NCBI GenBank assembly: GCA_016744015.1
Contig: JADGFD010000001.1
Coordinates: 368,423 to 432,422 of the forward strand
Length of the DNA: 64,000 nt
Reading direction: 5' to 3'
Origin: Paracoccaceae bacterium
Lineage (GTDB): Bacteria > Pseudomonadota > Alphaproteobacteria > Rhodobacterales > Rhodobacteraceae
Shown: positions 28,688 to 38,205 of the stretch, piece by piece
Layout: the number at the start of each line of letters is the position of its first letter
Numbering within the stretch: position 1 is the first letter of the stretch
Notes under the pieces: model-generated
Told to the model about the DNA's origin: nothing
What the model saw: only the letters and a program-made list of their open reading frames with translations
Database searches by the model: none
Program-made: the position numbers and the translations under genes

Positions 28688-28744
28688 ATGACCAACGCAA
28701 TTAACATTCTTGTCGTGGTGCTTGAAAAGGCGCAAACCGTGTAA
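28688..28744 (+). CDS. ilvL: Ilv leader peptide (transcription attenuation)
   Basis: The 18-codon frame encodes MTNAINILVVVLEKAQTV. Seven of the eight residues at positions 5-12 are branched-chain or flank them (I-N-I-L-V-V-V-L), exactly the regulatory amino acids of the acetolactate synthase genes downstream. The stop at 28742-28744 is 29 bases before a perfect terminator, and ilvI starts 105 bases later. This is the classical arrangement of ilv attenuators. No Shine-Dalgarno precedes the ATG and the predicted start site is close to it, so the message may be leaderless, as reported for the trp leader of Sinorhizobium. The exact antiterminator was not worked out. Confidence 0.8.
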   Translation: MTNAINILVVVLEKAQTV

Positions 28745-28773
28745 AAACCCAGTTTTTATTCGATTTTGCGCTT

Positions 28774-28803
28774 GCCTCCAACCAAATTGGAGGCTTTTTT
28801 TTT
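28774..28803 (+). terminator. Ilv attenuator terminator
   Basis: GCCTCCAA (28774-28781) and TTGGAGGC (28787-28794) form a perfect 8-bp stem with loop CCAAA, followed by nine T residues. It stands between the leader peptide and ilvI, so it must be bypassed for expression. Just before it GCGCAAA (28730-28736) can pair with TTTGCGC (28765-28771), a likely alternative or pause structure overlapping the end of the leader frame. Confidence 0.85.
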
Positions 28804-28848
28804 GCCACACAGAATCAACGGGCTGCGGCCCAAAATGGAGTGAAGCCT

Positions 28849-30603
28849 ATGTCTCGCGAGATGACCGGAGCCGAAATAGTTGTTACAGCCTTGAAGGAAC
28901 AAGGCGTCGACACCGTCTTTGGCTACCCCGGCGGCGCTGTGCTTCCTATTTATGATGCCATTTTCCAGCAAAACGATATCAAGCACATTCTGGTGCGCCA
29001 TGAGCAAGGCGCGACCCACGCCGCCGAGGGCTATGCCCGCGCCACCGGCAAGCCCGGCGTTGTTCTTGTTACGTCTGGCCCGGGAGCAACCAATGCCGTT
29101 ACGGGCATGACAGACGCGCTGATGGATAGCATCCCGATGATTGTGCTTTCCGGCCAAGTGCCGACCTTTATGATCGGCAATGACGCCTTTCAGGAGGCCG
29201 ACACCGTGGGCATCACCCGCCCCTGCTCCAAGCATAACTGGCTGGTGAAAGACACCGACGAGCTGGCAGAAACCATTCATCAGGCATTTCATATCGCCAC
29301 CTCTGGCCGCCCCGGCCCCGTGCTGATTGATATTCCAAAGGATGTGCAATTCGCCTCCGCGCCCTATAAAACAAAGGCCAAAGCGCCAACGACCCATTAT
29401 AAGCCGCAGGTTAAAGGCGACCTCGCGGAAATTACCCGCGCGGTTGAGGCTTTTGAGCAGGCCGAACGCCCAATCATCTATTCCGGCGGTGGCGTTATCA
29501 ATTCCGGTGTGGCTGCCAGCCAGCTTTTGCGAGAGCTGGTGGCGGGCAGCAATGCCCCGATCACGTCCACCCTGATGGGCCTTGGCGCCTATCCGGCGTC
29601 GGGTGATAATTGGCTCGGCATGCTCGGCATGCACGGCACCGTTGAGGCCAATTTGGCCATGCACGGCTGTGATTTTATGCTCTGCGTTGGCGCGCGGTTT
29701 GATGACCGCATCACGGGCCGCACGGATGCGTTTAGCCCTGATAGCTTTAAGGTCCACATGGATATCGACCCCTCGTCGATCAACAAAATCATTCATGTAG
29801 ACGTGCCTATTATCGGTGATATTGGCCATATTCTGGAAGATTTCCTGAAGGTCTGGAAATCTCGCGGCCGCAAAACCAAATCTGCGGCCATTAAGAAGTG
29901 GTGGAGCCAAATTGAGGAATGGCAGGCCACCAAGTGCCTTGATTTCAAGAACTCAGACACAATCATCAAGCCGCAGCACGCCTTGCAACGCCTTGAAGCG
30001 CTTACCAAAAACATGGATCGCTACATCACAACCGAAGTGGGGCAGCACCAGATGTGGGCGGCGCAATACCTCAATTTTGATGACCCGCATCGCTTTATGA
30101 CCTCGGGCGGCCTCGGCACTATGGGCTATGGCCTTCCAGCCTCCGTAGGGGTGCAAGTGGCCCACCCTGAAAGCCTCGTGATCAACATCGCGGGGGATGC
30201 GTCCTTCCTGATGAACATGCAGGAAATGGGCACGGCGGTGCAGTTTAACCTGCCGGTTAAGCAGTTTATTTTGAATAATGAGCGCCTCGGCATGGTGCGG
30301 CAATGGCAGCAATTGCTGCACGGTGAGCGCTACTCCCAAAGCTGGTCAGAGGCCCTGCCGGACTTTGTGAAGCTCGCCGAAGCCTTTGGCGGCAAAGGGA
30401 TTTTGGTCGACGATCCAGCGGATCTCGACGAAGCCATCAAGGAAATGCTGGCTTATGACGGGCCGGTTATCCTCGATTGTGTTGTTGAAAAACACGAGAA
30501 CTGCTTTCCGATGATCCCGTCTGGCAAAGCCCATAACGAGATGATTTTATGTGACGAAGAAACCGCAGACGCGATAGATGCTGCGGGCAAAACCCGAGTC
30601 TAG
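28849..30603 (+). CDS. ilvI: Acetolactate synthase, large (catalytic) subunit
   Basis: Thiamine-diphosphate enzyme that condenses pyruvate with pyruvate or 2-oxobutyrate at the start of Val, Leu and Ile synthesis. The 584-residue protein has the N-terminal FGYPGGAVLPIYDA and the catalytic Glu in RHEQGATHAAEGYARATGK. A FAD-binding middle domain follows, then the ThDP motif GDASFLMNMQEMGTAVQFN. The ATG at 28849 has GGAG eight bases upstream and is preferred to the GTG at 28840. The gene is under attenuator control. A sulfotransferase-like gene separates it from its small subunit. Confidence 0.95.
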   Translation: MSREMTGAEIVVTALKEQGVDTVFGYPGGAVLPIYDAIFQQNDIKHILVRHEQGATHAAEGYARATGKPGVVLVTSGPGATNAVTGMTDALMDSIPMIVLSGQVPTFMIGNDAFQEADTVGITRPCSKHNWLVKDTDELAETIHQAFHIATSGRPGPVLIDIPKDVQFASAPYKTKAKAPTTHYKPQVKGDLAEITRAVEAFEQAERPIIYSGGGVINSGVAASQLLRELVAGSNAPITSTLMGLGAYPASGDNWLGMLGMHGTVEANLAMHGCDFMLCVGARFDDRITGRTDAFSPDSFKVHMDIDPSSINKIIHVDVPIIGDIGHILEDFLKVWKSRGRKTKSAAIKKWWSQIEEWQATKCLDFKNSDTIIKPQHALQRLEALTKNMDRYITTEVGQHQMWAAQYLNFDDPHRFMTSGGLGTMGYGLPASVGVQVAHPESLVINIAGDASFLMNMQEMGTAVQFNLPVKQFILNNERLGMVRQWQQLLHGERYSQSWSEALPDFVKLAEAFGGKGILVDDPADLDEAIKEMLAYDGPVILDCVVEKHENCFPMIPSGKAHNEMILCDEETADAIDAAGKTRV

Positions 30604-30604
30604 C

Positions 30605-31369
30605 ATGGCCCCCCTGCTCTATTTCAGCTACGGGATGACCAAAACAGGCTCCACGCTGGCCTTCCAGCTTGTGCGCTCGGCGCTCGATCTTTGCGGCTTT
30701 CCGCAGGATCGAGTGCCGCTTGACGTGGTTAACCCCGTGCTGCGGCGCAATTTTGTAAATCACATCACCGATCGGCAGCTTGTCGAGCTTAAGGATGAGG
30801 CAAAGAAACGCGGCTATCCCATTGCTTTAAAAACACATATGAGACCAGACCCGGGTGTCGTAGAGATGATACAGTCCGGTGAAGCCATTGCCCATGCCTG
30901 CTATCGCGACCCGCGCGACATGGCGCTTTCCATGCTCGACCACGCGCAAAAATCCCGTGATTCCGGCGGGGAGGAGTTTGCCGAGCTTACCAGTTTAGAG
31001 CAGACTTTTACCAATATTCGCAGCCAGCATGACAGCCTTACGGCCTGGCTGCGCCTGCCAAATGTGATGCCGCTCTATTTTGAAGATATTGCCTTTAATA
31101 CGGTGGAAACTGCGCGGCGCATCCTCAAACAGCTCAAGTTAAAGATCGACCCCGAGGTGCTGGCAGATGTTGTGCACACCCAGCGATTCACGCAGAAAAA
31201 CAAAGCCTTGCGCGCGCGCCATATTGAACAAATGGACGCCACACTTTCCGCAGAGATCGCCACCGAATTTGCGCCCTTAATTAAGCGCTTTATCAATAAC
31301 CGAACCCACCTAAAAGGCGAAATCCTCCTCCCCGCGCCGCAACACTTACGCCTGAGCGCGTCGGATTAA
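30605..31369 (+). CDS. Sulfotransferase-like protein within the ilv operon (first copy)
   Basis: A 254-residue protein that resembles PAPS-dependent sulfotransferases. The N-terminal YGMTKTGSTLAFQLV is the phosphosulfate-binding loop (K-T-G-S-T). Residues about 100-115 (HACYRDPRDMALSMLDH) match the 3'-phosphate-binding RDPRD-S motif well. The acceptor is unknown. It starts two bases after the ilvI stop with no clear ribosome site, so it probably depends on translation of ilvI. No signal peptide. Function in sulfation is inferred from the motifs only. Confidence 0.65.
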   Translation: MAPLLYFSYGMTKTGSTLAFQLVRSALDLCGFPQDRVPLDVVNPVLRRNFVNHITDRQLVELKDEAKKRGYPIALKTHMRPDPGVVEMIQSGEAIAHACYRDPRDMALSMLDHAQKSRDSGGEEFAELTSLEQTFTNIRSQHDSLTAWLRLPNVMPLYFEDIAFNTVETARRILKQLKLKIDPEVLADVVHTQRFTQKNKALRARHIEQMDATLSAEIATEFAPLIKRFINNRTHLKGEILLPAPQHLRLSASD

Positions 31370-31420
31370 CTGGACATTAACGGCAAAACCAGAGATTTTG
31401 CCAAGAAAAGGACCAAAGCC

Positions 31421-31978
31421 ATGACCCTTCACCTAAAAAAAGGCAGCAGCCGCAAAAGCGCTTATGACCTCAAAAACCCGCTTGATGAACAAATCGAGAC
31501 CCACACCCTTGCGGTATTGGTAGACAATGAAGCCGGCGTGCTGGCCCGCGTTATTGGCCTGTTTTCCGGCCGTGGCTACAATATTGAGAGCCTCACCGTG
31601 GCCGAAACCGACCCCGAGGGCCACCGCTCGCGCATTACCATTGTAACCACCGGCACCCCCGCCGTGATTGAGCAAATCAAGGCGCAGCTTGGCCTGATCA
31701 TTCCGGTTTACCGTGTGAATGACCTTACCGTTGAAGGCCCCTCGGTGGAGCGCGAAATGGCGTTGCTCAAGGTTGCTGGCCAGGGCGACAAACGGGTCGA
31801 AGCCATGCGGCTGGCAGATATTTTTCGCGCCAATGTAGTGGATAGCACACTGGAAAGCTTTGTCTTTGAAATCACTGGCACGCCCGAAAAGATTGATGCC
31901 TTCACAGACCTGATGCATCCGCTTGGCTTAACCGACATCGCCCGCACAGGTGTGGCGGCCATGGCGCGCGGAGCCTGA
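31421..31978 (+). CDS. ilvH: Acetolactate synthase, small (regulatory) subunit
   Basis: The 185-residue regulatory subunit that confers valine feedback and boosts activity. The ACT domain is at residues 29-105 (TLAVLVDNEAGVLARVIGLF, GRGYNIESLTV). The second domain begins near REMALLKVAGQGDKR and includes FVFEITGTPEKIDAFTDLM. AAGGA precedes the ATG. It normally follows ilvI directly; here a 765-base gene intervenes. Its stop overlaps the next start (TGATG). Confidence 0.95.
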   Translation: MTLHLKKGSSRKSAYDLKNPLDEQIETHTLAVLVDNEAGVLARVIGLFSGRGYNIESLTVAETDPEGHRSRITIVTTGTPAVIEQIKAQLGLIIPVYRVNDLTVEGPSVEREMALLKVAGQGDKRVEAMRLADIFRANVVDSTLESFVFEITGTPEKIDAFTDLMHPLGLTDIARTGVAAMARGA

Positions 31979-32838
31979 TGGCAAAAAACTTTATCATCCA
32001 GTTCAGTGGCCGCGAAGGCAGCTCGGCGATCATTAGCGCGCTGAGCGCGCAAAAAGGCGTAAACGTGCCGCTGTTTGAAGAGCTGGACTGGCGTGATTTT
32101 AGGGAAACCCGCGACCTAACCGAGCTACCACAAGCGCTTTCAGAAGTGTTTGTGAACGGCGTTTATACGGGCGTGCGGCGCAAGCTGGGGTATGTGCAAA
32201 CACGACCGGAGAATAGCAAAATAGAAACAACAGGGTTTAAGTGGCGCATTGGCGGGCAAATATCTGAAATTGCTCACGTTTTACGCCGCCATAACGTAAC
32301 AGTCTTTGCCCTGCAGCGCCGTGATTTTCTGAACTATGTTTGCTCACTCTACATCCATAAATACGGCAATCAGCTCCAGTCGGAGGTTGACGTGCCACGG
32401 CATCCCCATTTTAACATTTCGAGCGATACCCCTGACGGCGCGCGCCCTGACCAACGCATTCTATTAGGCCAACAAGACTTTCGGCTTGATAAGTCCTTAT
32501 TTTTAACATCAGCGAGAGACGCTACGATAAAACGCCAGAGTCAGGCCGGAATATCCAAGCATTTGGCGCGCGCTGGCGTGCCTGTAAAAATGATGTATTA
32601 CGAAGATTTTGATGCGAATCCCAAGAAGTTTATCACCCATACCCTTGCGGAGGTTGGCCTTGATATTAGCGCCTCCTATTCGCCGCATTGCCGCTTTGAA
32701 AAGGTGCACAAAAAGCCCTTGGCCGAGCGTATTTCAGGTATTAAAAAAGCCACGCGCTCTTGGCGCTACCGATTTTACGAGCATGAATATCGAACCGCAA
32801 CGCGCACAACGGAATCCTTTTGTAGGCGCGGCGCATGA
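31978..32838 (+). CDS. Sulfotransferase-like protein within the ilv operon (second copy)
   Basis: A 286-residue protein. The N terminus FIIQFSGREGSSAIISALSA fits the PAPS-binding loop with a G-R-E-G-S-S variation, and VTVFALQRRDFLNYVCSLY resembles the RRD-S motif of Stf0-like sulfotransferases. Similarity to the first copy is low beyond these points, so the two are not a recent tandem duplicate. It overlaps ilvH by one base and is thus translated with it. Substrate unknown. The C-terminal part is basic and ends in FCRRGA; the frame is intact. Confidence 0.55.
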   Translation: MAKNFIIQFSGREGSSAIISALSAQKGVNVPLFEELDWRDFRETRDLTELPQALSEVFVNGVYTGVRRKLGYVQTRPENSKIETTGFKWRIGGQISEIAHVLRRHNVTVFALQRRDFLNYVCSLYIHKYGNQLQSEVDVPRHPHFNISSDTPDGARPDQRILLGQQDFRLDKSLFLTSARDATIKRQSQAGISKHLARAGVPVKMMYYEDFDANPKKFITHTLAEVGLDISASYSPHCRFEKVHKKPLAERISGIKKATRSWRYRFYEHEYRTATRTTESFCRRGA

Positions 32839-32866
32839 GCACCGCGCCCAGGGCCATTTCTTGAGC

Positions 32867-32899
32867 ATAAAAAGACCCCCGGCAAATGTGCAGGGGGCC
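32867..32899 (-). terminator. Terminator of the EF-hand protein gene
   Basis: On the minus strand CCCCC-TGC and GC-CGGGGG form a hairpin followed by TCTTTTT. It lies about 20 bases after the stop at 32920 and may also limit read-through from the ilv operon. Confidence 0.75.
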
Positions 32900-32919
32900 A
32901 AGAGAGGTCAGTTTAGCTG

Positions 32920-33150
32920 CTATTTAAGCACACCGGCTTCTGTTGCGATTGTCCACTCTTCGGCGCTCACATTGCCATCTTGGTTGGTGTCAACCGCATC
33001 AAAAACCTCCTGCGTGATATCCGGATACGCGGCCACCATTTCAGCTTCGGAGAGAACACCGTCATTATCGGCGTCCATACCTTCGCCAAAGGCCAGTGCA
33101 GCACTTGCAAAACCAACAATTGTCACGGTTGAAATAAGAATCTTTTTCAT
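32920..33150 (-). CDS. Small exported EF-hand protein
   Basis: A 76-residue periplasmic protein. Signal peptide with cleavage near ALA-F, then two EF-hand loops: DADNDGVLSEAE (about residues 26-37) and DTNQDGNVSAEE (about 53-64), each with calcium ligands at positions 1, 3, 5 and 12. The family probably binds calcium; the role is unknown. GGAGAAG precedes the ATG. It faces away from the ECF sigma gene, 276 bases apart. Confidence 0.85.
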   Translation of the reverse strand: MKKILISTVTIVGFASAALAFGEGMDADNDGVLSEAEMVAAYPDITQEVFDAVDTNQDGNVSAEEWTIATEAGVLK

Positions 33151-33426
33151 CTGTCTTCTCCATTTAGGTTATGGGCATGATGCCCGTTGAAAGCCACATT
33201 CTTTGGCCTTCACCCCTAGAGACGCCGCAAAACCGTTATTATTCCCCGGCATTTTTTACATGCGCGAAATTGCGCGCCAATCAGCTTTATTGGCCGATTT
33301 TCGGCGAATACCCGCCTTATTCCCCTTAAAAACATAGGCCAAATGCCGCTCGGCCAAAAATCGCCAGCTTGCCCTCAAGTCAAATTTGGCACAGTTTATC
33401 CGAAATTTGATGACCGGAGTAAAGAC

Positions 33427-33933
33427 ATGAACAATGATCTTTCCTGTGCCATTAACGATCTCCTCCCCGCGCTTAACCGCTACGGGCATTACCTAAGTGA
33501 CCAGCCTGAGACCGCCGAAGACCTCGTGCAGCAAGCCGTTGAGCGCCTGCTCCTGCGGCACAACCAAATGGAGGATATTGAAGATCTAAAAAAATACGCG
33601 TTTTCAATTCTGCGCAACCTTCACCATGATTTTTTGCGCAACAAACAGCGCCAGCAGAGCCATGACCCAGAGGCCGAGCCGGTTGACCCGAGCATTGACG
33701 CCGGGCAGCGGTTATGTGTGCAGCAGGTGCTAGAAGGCATAGCAGCCCTGCCCCATCAGCAGGGTGAAGTTTTGTCGCTCATAAAGCTCGGGCATAGCTA
33801 TGCACAAATCGCCCACCAGCTTAGCCTACCGATCGGCACCGTAATGTCGCGCATTTCGAGGGCCAGAACCGCGCTGCGCATTTTGATAGATCTGCCCGAT
33901 AGCATGAGCGTGATGGAATGGCTGGAAGCATAA
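33427..33933 (+). CDS. ECF-type RNA polymerase sigma factor
   Basis: A 168-residue sigma-70 family protein with region 2 (LLPALNRYGHYLSDQPETAE, then AFSILRNLHHDFLR) and region 4 (LPHQQGEVLSLIKLGHSYA and IGTVMSRISRARTALR, the helix-turn-helix). The ATG at 33427 follows GGAG and is preferred to the longer frame at 33343. Region 1.1 and 3 are absent, as in ECF factors. No anti-sigma gene or two-component partner is next to it, so the control is not local. Stress response is possible but not shown. Confidence 0.85.
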   Translation: MNNDLSCAINDLLPALNRYGHYLSDQPETAEDLVQQAVERLLLRHNQMEDIEDLKKYAFSILRNLHHDFLRNKQRQQSHDPEAEPVDPSIDAGQRLCVQQVLEGIAALPHQQGEVLSLIKLGHSYAQIAHQLSLPIGTVMSRISRARTALRILIDLPDSMSVMEWLEA

Positions 33934-33960
33934 AAAAGGGGGAGCGGCGAACCGCTCCCC
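33932..33960 (-). terminator. Terminator on the minus strand, overlapping the sigma gene stop
   Basis: GGGGAGCGG (33939-33947) and CCGCTCCCC (33952-33960) around CGAA. On the plus strand the A run precedes the stem and no T run follows, so the U tract serves minus-strand transcripts from the DUF3892 gene. It may act on the plus strand as a weak hairpin. Confidence 0.7.
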
Positions 33961-34066
33961 GAGTATCACATTCAGGCTCATCATTTATCTTGCTCGATAT
34001 GTTGCCTTTGTCCTGAATGCTGGGAGAGCCAAGCAGACAACCCTCCCCGCCTGTTCTTAGAGGTAG

Positions 34067-34285
34067 CTAGCCTAAGTTATCCTTGTCTGACCCATTTGGA
34101 TTTGAGGCCGGAATTCTCCGCCCATCGTCCAAAGTCCGGACATGATAATCGGGATAGTTACCCCTTTGAATCTCGGTGGCGAATTGCCCCCGCGTCATCG
34201 AACCACCTGTCGAGGTGTCGACAAATCGACGATTCAAACCTGAAGGTGACTCATCTGTCACCACTACTTTACGTCCATTAGACAT
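34067..34285 (-). CDS. DUF3892 protein
   Basis: A 72-residue protein of the DUF3892 family, function unknown. Typical segments are RRFVDTSTGGSMTRGQFATE and NYPDYHVRTLDDGRRIPAS, ending in KDNLG. The ATG at 34283-34285 follows AAGGAA and is preferred to the longer frame at 34348. The 100 bases after it hold a hairpin. It lies between nrdJ and the sigma gene, both of which are separate units. Confidence 0.75.
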   Translation of the reverse strand: MSNGRKVVVTDESPSGLNRRFVDTSTGGSMTRGQFATEIQRGNYPDYHVRTLDDGRRIPASNPNGSDKDNLG

Positions 34286-34453
34286 ATTATGTTCCTTATT
34301 AACAGGTTTTCCAAACTTTCTGTGGATAAACCATGTATAACTCGACACGCTATTGATCCAAATCTTGAACCGTGATCTTTGTATTTTATCGACCTTTTGG
34401 GGCCGAGATTTGGCTTTTTACCGCAGCGTGACTAGATGATGCGGTCTTAAGCT

Positions 34454-34481
34454 GGGGGCTGGTGCGTCAACACCAGCCCCC
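34454..34481 (-). terminator. Strong hairpin after nrdJ
   Basis: GGGGGCTGGTG and CACCAGCCCCC form a perfect 11-bp stem with loop CGTCAA, 13 bases after the nrdJ stop. No T run follows on the minus strand, so it may stabilise the 3' end rather than end transcription by itself. Confidence 0.6.
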
Positions 34482-34493
34482 AACCTTCAATTC

Positions 34494-37400
34494 CTAACTG
34501 CAGCCGGATGTGCCGCCGCAGGTATTACACTTCATGCAGGTGCCGTTACGCACGAGGGTAAAGTTGCCGCACTCTCCACACGGGTCGCCTTCATAGCCCT
34601 GCATTTTTGCTTTTGCCCGGTCATCCATCACTTGAACCGAGGTTTCGGTGGCGGCCACTACCGTGGTTTCTGTCGCCTTTATGCCGCTCAGGTTTTGCGG
34701 CAGGCGGGAGCGCAGATAGCCGGTAGAAGAAAGCTGCTTGATCAGATCAAGCGAATTGGAGGCCGAGTCGGATGGCTCAGCCACATTGGCCTTACCCTCT
34801 TCTTCGCCGCGCCCCAAATTGTCAAAGCTCTCGCCCTCGGGCTGCACATGGGCAAGGTCTGTGCGATCAAGGTAAGAAATCGCCAGCTCGCGGAAGATGT
34901 AATCAATGATCGACGTGGCAGATTTGATACTGTCATTGCCCTGCACCATGCCGGCGGGGTCAAACCGTGTGAAGGTAAAGGCCTCTACATATTCATCCAG
35001 CGGCACGCCATATTGCAGGCCCACTGAAATGGCGATGGCGAAATTGTTCATCATCGCACGGAAGGCCGCGCCCTCTTTGTGCATATCAATAAAGATTTCA
35101 CCCAAAGAGCCGTCTTTATACTCACCGGTGCGCAGGTAAACCTTATGCCCGCCCACAACCGCTTTTTGCGTATAGCCCTTACGGCGCTGCGGCAGTTTTT
35201 CACGGCCCCGCGCCACTTCTTTCACCACGATTTTTTCAACGATTTTCTCTGCCAAAACAGCGGCTTGCTCACTCGCAGGCGCCTCTGCGAGCTCGTCCAT
35301 TTCCTCATCGTCAATCAGTGCACTTGAAAGCGGCTGGCTCAGTTTAGAGCCATCACGGTAAAGCGCATTGGCCTTCACCCCAAGCGCCCAACTGCTTTCA
35401 TAAGCGGCTTTGCAGTCCTCGATGGTTGCATCATTCGGCATGTTGATGGTTTTGGAGATCGCCCCCGAAATAAAGCTCTGCGCGGCGGCCATAATTTTAA
35501 TATGGCTATCCACCGACAAATACCGCTTGCCGGTTTTGCCGCAAGTGTTTGCACAATCAAACACAACGTAATGCTCTTTTTTCAGATAGGGCGCGCCCTC
35601 AAGGGTCATGGTGCCAATGGCGTGCAGGTTTGCGGCCTCAATCTGCTCTTTGGAGTAGCCCAGATGCTTAAGCAAATCGAAGGCTGGATCGTTCAGTTTT
35701 TCCTCAGGAATACCAAGCGCGCCGGTGCAGAAATCAGCCCCGAGTGTCCATTGGTTAAAGATAAACCGAAGGTCAAAGGCCGAAGCCAGCGCGGCCTCAA
35801 TCTTACCCAGCTCTTCTTCGCCAAACCCGTGGCCGAGCAGGCTCGTGGTATTAATGCCGGGTGCGTTACCAATAGAGCCGTGGCCCACAGCATAGGCAAT
35901 AATCTCTTCAATTTGCGAAGGCTTATAGCCCAGCTTCACCAGCGCCGCCGGCACTGACTGGTTGATGATTTTGAAATACCCACCTCCGGCGAGCTTCTTG
36001 AACTTCACCAAAGCAAAGTCTGGCTCAATGCCGGTGGTATCACAATCCATCACCAGCCCAATTGTGCCCGTAGGCGCAATTACCGAAACCTGCGCATTGC
36101 GGTAGCCGTGCTGCTCACCAAGGGCCAGCGCCTCGTCCCACGCTTTATGCGCGAGGTTCAGCAGTTTGCCATCGGGGCAGTTATCATGGTCCAGCGGCAC
36201 GGGCGGCACCGCTAGGCCTTCATAGCCCGATGTCTCACCATAAGCCGCCCGCTTGTGGTTGCGGATAACCCGCAACATGTGCTCTGCGTTTTTGGCATAG
36301 CCGGGGAAGGCCCCCAGCTCGGCGGCCATTTCAGCCGAGGTTTTATAGGAAACGCCGGTCATAATCGCGGTAAGCGCACCCGTGAGCGCCCTGCCCTCAT
36401 CGGAGTCATACCCAAAGCCCATATTCATTAGCAAGCCGCCGATATTGGCATAGCCAAGGCCAAGGGTGCGGAATTTATAAGAGCGCTCGGCAATTTCAGG
36501 TGAAGGGAACTGTGCCATAAGCACCGAAATTTCTAGCGTAATCGTCCAGAGCTTGGTGGCGTGCATATAGGATGCGGCGTCAAAGCTGCCGTCTTTCAGG
36601 AATTTCAGCAGGTTCATGCTGGCGAGGTTACAGGCGGTATCGTCAAGGAACATATATTCCGAGCACGGGTTGGAGCCGCGAATTTCGCCATCAGCGGGGC
36701 ACGTGTGCCATGCGTTAATGGTGTCATGATATTGAATGCCCGGATCGGCCGAGGCCCATGCGGCGTGGCCCACATCATCCCACAAATCGCGCGCCTTAAT
36801 GGTTTTGGCGACTTTACCATCGGTCCGGCGCAAAAGCTCCCAATCGGCATCATCTTTTACAGCCTGTAAAAAGGCGTCGGTCACCCGTACGGTGTTGTTA
36901 GAATTTTGCCCTGAAACGCTGAGATAGGCATCACTATCCCAATCCGTATCATACGTCGGGAACTCGATAGAGGTGAATCCCTGCTGCGCGTATTGCAACA
37001 CGCGCTTCACATAAGTTTCAGGGATCATCACCTTGCGCGCGCCCTTAATAGCGCCCTTCAAGGCGTTGTTTTTATTGGGGTCGAAGGCGTCAGCCTCTAC
37101 GCCATCCCACACGCGAATCGCGCCAAAAATCTCGTTAAGCTGCTGCTCGTGCAGTTTCGATCCGGCCACCAAAGAAGCCACTTTCTGCTCCTCGATCACC
37201 TTCCAATTGATGAATTCCTCAACATCAGGGTGATCCACATCCACGATCACCATTTTGGCTGCCCGCCGCGTGGTGCCACCGGATTTGATAGCCCCTGCTG
37301 CGCGGTCACCGATTTTTAGGAAGGACATAAGGCCAGAGGATTTACCGCCGCCGCCCAGCGTTTCGTTGGCGGCCCGCAAACTAGAGAAATTGGTGCCGGT

Positions 37401-38090
37401 GCCCGAACCATACTTGAACAACCGCGCTTCGCGGGTCCACAAGTCCATAATGCCGCCATCATTTACCAGATCGTCACCCACAGACTGGATGAAGCAGGCA
37501 TGGGGCTGCGGGTGCTCATATGAATTGATAGATTTGGTCAGTTTGCCGGTTTTGTAATCCACATAGTGGTGGCCCTGAGCAGGGCCGCCAATGCCGTATG
37601 CCCAGTGCAACCCGGTGTTAAACCACTGCGGAGAATTTGGCGCGGCCATTTGGGCGGCCAGCATATAGCGCATTTCGTCAAAATAGGCTTTGGCGTCGGC
37701 TTCGGTGGTAAAGTGGCCACCTTTCCAGCCCCAATAGCACCACGCGCCTGCAAGGCGGTCAAACACCTGCTTGGCAGAGGTTTCAGAGCCATAGCGCGCG
37801 CCTTCGGGCAGCGCATTCAGCGCAGCCTCATCAGGAACTGAGCGCCAAAGGAACTCAGGAATACCTTTTTCCTGCACGGTTTTGGTGGCGGCGGGCACAC
37901 CCGCCTTGCGAAAATACTTTTGCGCCAGAACATCAGCCGCGACCTGCGAAAAGCCCTCAGGCACTTCCATATCGCTCAGCGCAAACACAATGCTGCCGTC
38001 AGGGTTGCGAATCTCCGAGCTGCGTTTGGTGAAGGAAAGCGCCCCATAGGCGCCGGATTTTACCGAGGTAAACTTGCGATCAATCTTCAT
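34494..38090 (-). CDS. nrdJ: Adenosylcobalamin-dependent ribonucleotide reductase (class II)
   Basis: Reduces ribonucleotides using adenosylcobalamin, so works with or without oxygen, 1198 residues. Core motifs are [15 protein letters not shown] [22 protein letters not shown] (the N-x-C-x-E radical site) and the substrate loop near [18 protein letters not shown]. The C-terminal tail holds two cysteine pairs ([16 protein letters not shown]), a redox-active zinc-finger-like end. The ATG at 38090 gives the usual MKIDRKFT start. The gene is alone, with an NrdR-type box upstream. No class I or III genes are visible here. Confidence 0.95.
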   Translation of the reverse strand: MKIDRKFTSVKSGAYGALSFTKRSSEIRNPDGSIVFALSDMEVPEGFSQVAADVLAQKYFRKAGVPAATKTVQEKGIPEFLWRSVPDEAALNALPEGARYGSETSAKQVFDRLAGAWCYWGWKGGHFTTEADAKAYFDEMRYMLAAQMAAPNSPQWFNTGLHWAYGIGGPAQGHHYVDYKTGKLTKSINSYEHPQPHACFIQSVGDDLVNDGGIMDLWTREARLFKYGSGTGTNFSSLRAANETLGGGGKSSGLMSFLKIGDRAAGAIKSGGTTRRAAKMVIVDVDHPDVEEFINWKVIEEQKVASLVAGSKLHEQQLNEIFGAIRVWDGVEADAFDPNKNNALKGAIKGARKVMIPETYVKRVLQYAQQGFTSIEFPTYDTDWDSDAYLSVSGQNSNNTVRVTDAFLQAVKDDADWELLRRTDGKVAKTIKARDLWDDVGHAAWASADPGIQYHDTINAWHTCPADGEIRGSNPCSEYMFLDDTACNLASMNLLKFLKDGSFDAASYMHATKLWTITLEISVLMAQFPSPEIAERSYKFRTLGLGYANIGGLLMNMGFGYDSDEGRALTGALTAIMTGVSYKTSAEMAAELGAFPGYAKNAEHMLRVIRNHKRAAYGETSGYEGLAVPPVPLDHDNCPDGKLLNLAHKAWDEALALGEQHGYRNAQVSVIAPTGTIGLVMDCDTTGIEPDFALVKFKKLAGGGYFKIINQSVPAALVKLGYKPSQIEEIIAYAVGHGSIGNAPGINTTSLLGHGFGEEELGKIEAALASAFDLRFIFNQWTLGADFCTGALGIPEEKLNDPAFDLLKHLGYSKEQIEAANLHAIGTMTLEGAPYLKKEHYVVFDCANTCGKTGKRYLSVDSHIKIMAAAQSFISGAISKTINMPNDATIEDCKAAYESSWALGVKANALYRDGSKLSQPLSSALIDDEEMDELAEAPASEQAAVLAEKIVEKIVVKEVARGREKLPQRRKGYTQKAVVGGHKVYLRTGEYKDGSLGEIFIDMHKEGAAFRAMMNNFAIAISVGLQYGVPLDEYVEAFTFTRFDPAGMVQGNDSIKSATSIIDYIFRELAISYLDRTDLAHVQPEGESFDNLGRGEEEGKANVAEPSDSASNSLDLIKQLSSTGYLRSRLPQNLSGIKATETTVVAATETSVQVMDDRAKAKMQGYEGDPCGECGNFTLVRNGTCMKCNTCGGTSGCS

Positions 38091-38189
38091 GCTGTCCCAG
38101 CCTTGTTTGTCTGCCCTGCTCAAGGGTATTTTGTTATAAAAGCTAGTAGTTGGTGACGCGCACCCAATACTAGCGGTTTAATCCTGCTA

Positions 38190-38205
38190 GCACTATATCT
38201 AGTAG
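38190..38205 (-). promoter_or_regulatory. NrdR-type box upstream of nrdJ
   Basis: On the minus strand the palindromic CTACTAGATATAGTGC fits the NrdR consensus ACACWATATATWGTGT at about 12 of 16 positions. It lies around 107 bases before the start. NrdR usually binds two boxes three helical turns apart; a degenerate partner around 38162-38177 is only half matched. The region carries several CTAG words. NrdR itself is not in the window. Confidence 0.5.

Noticed and set aside
34349..34493. Possible small gene between DUF3892 and nrdJ
   Set aside because: No frame with a ribosome site; only the nrdJ hairpin is present.
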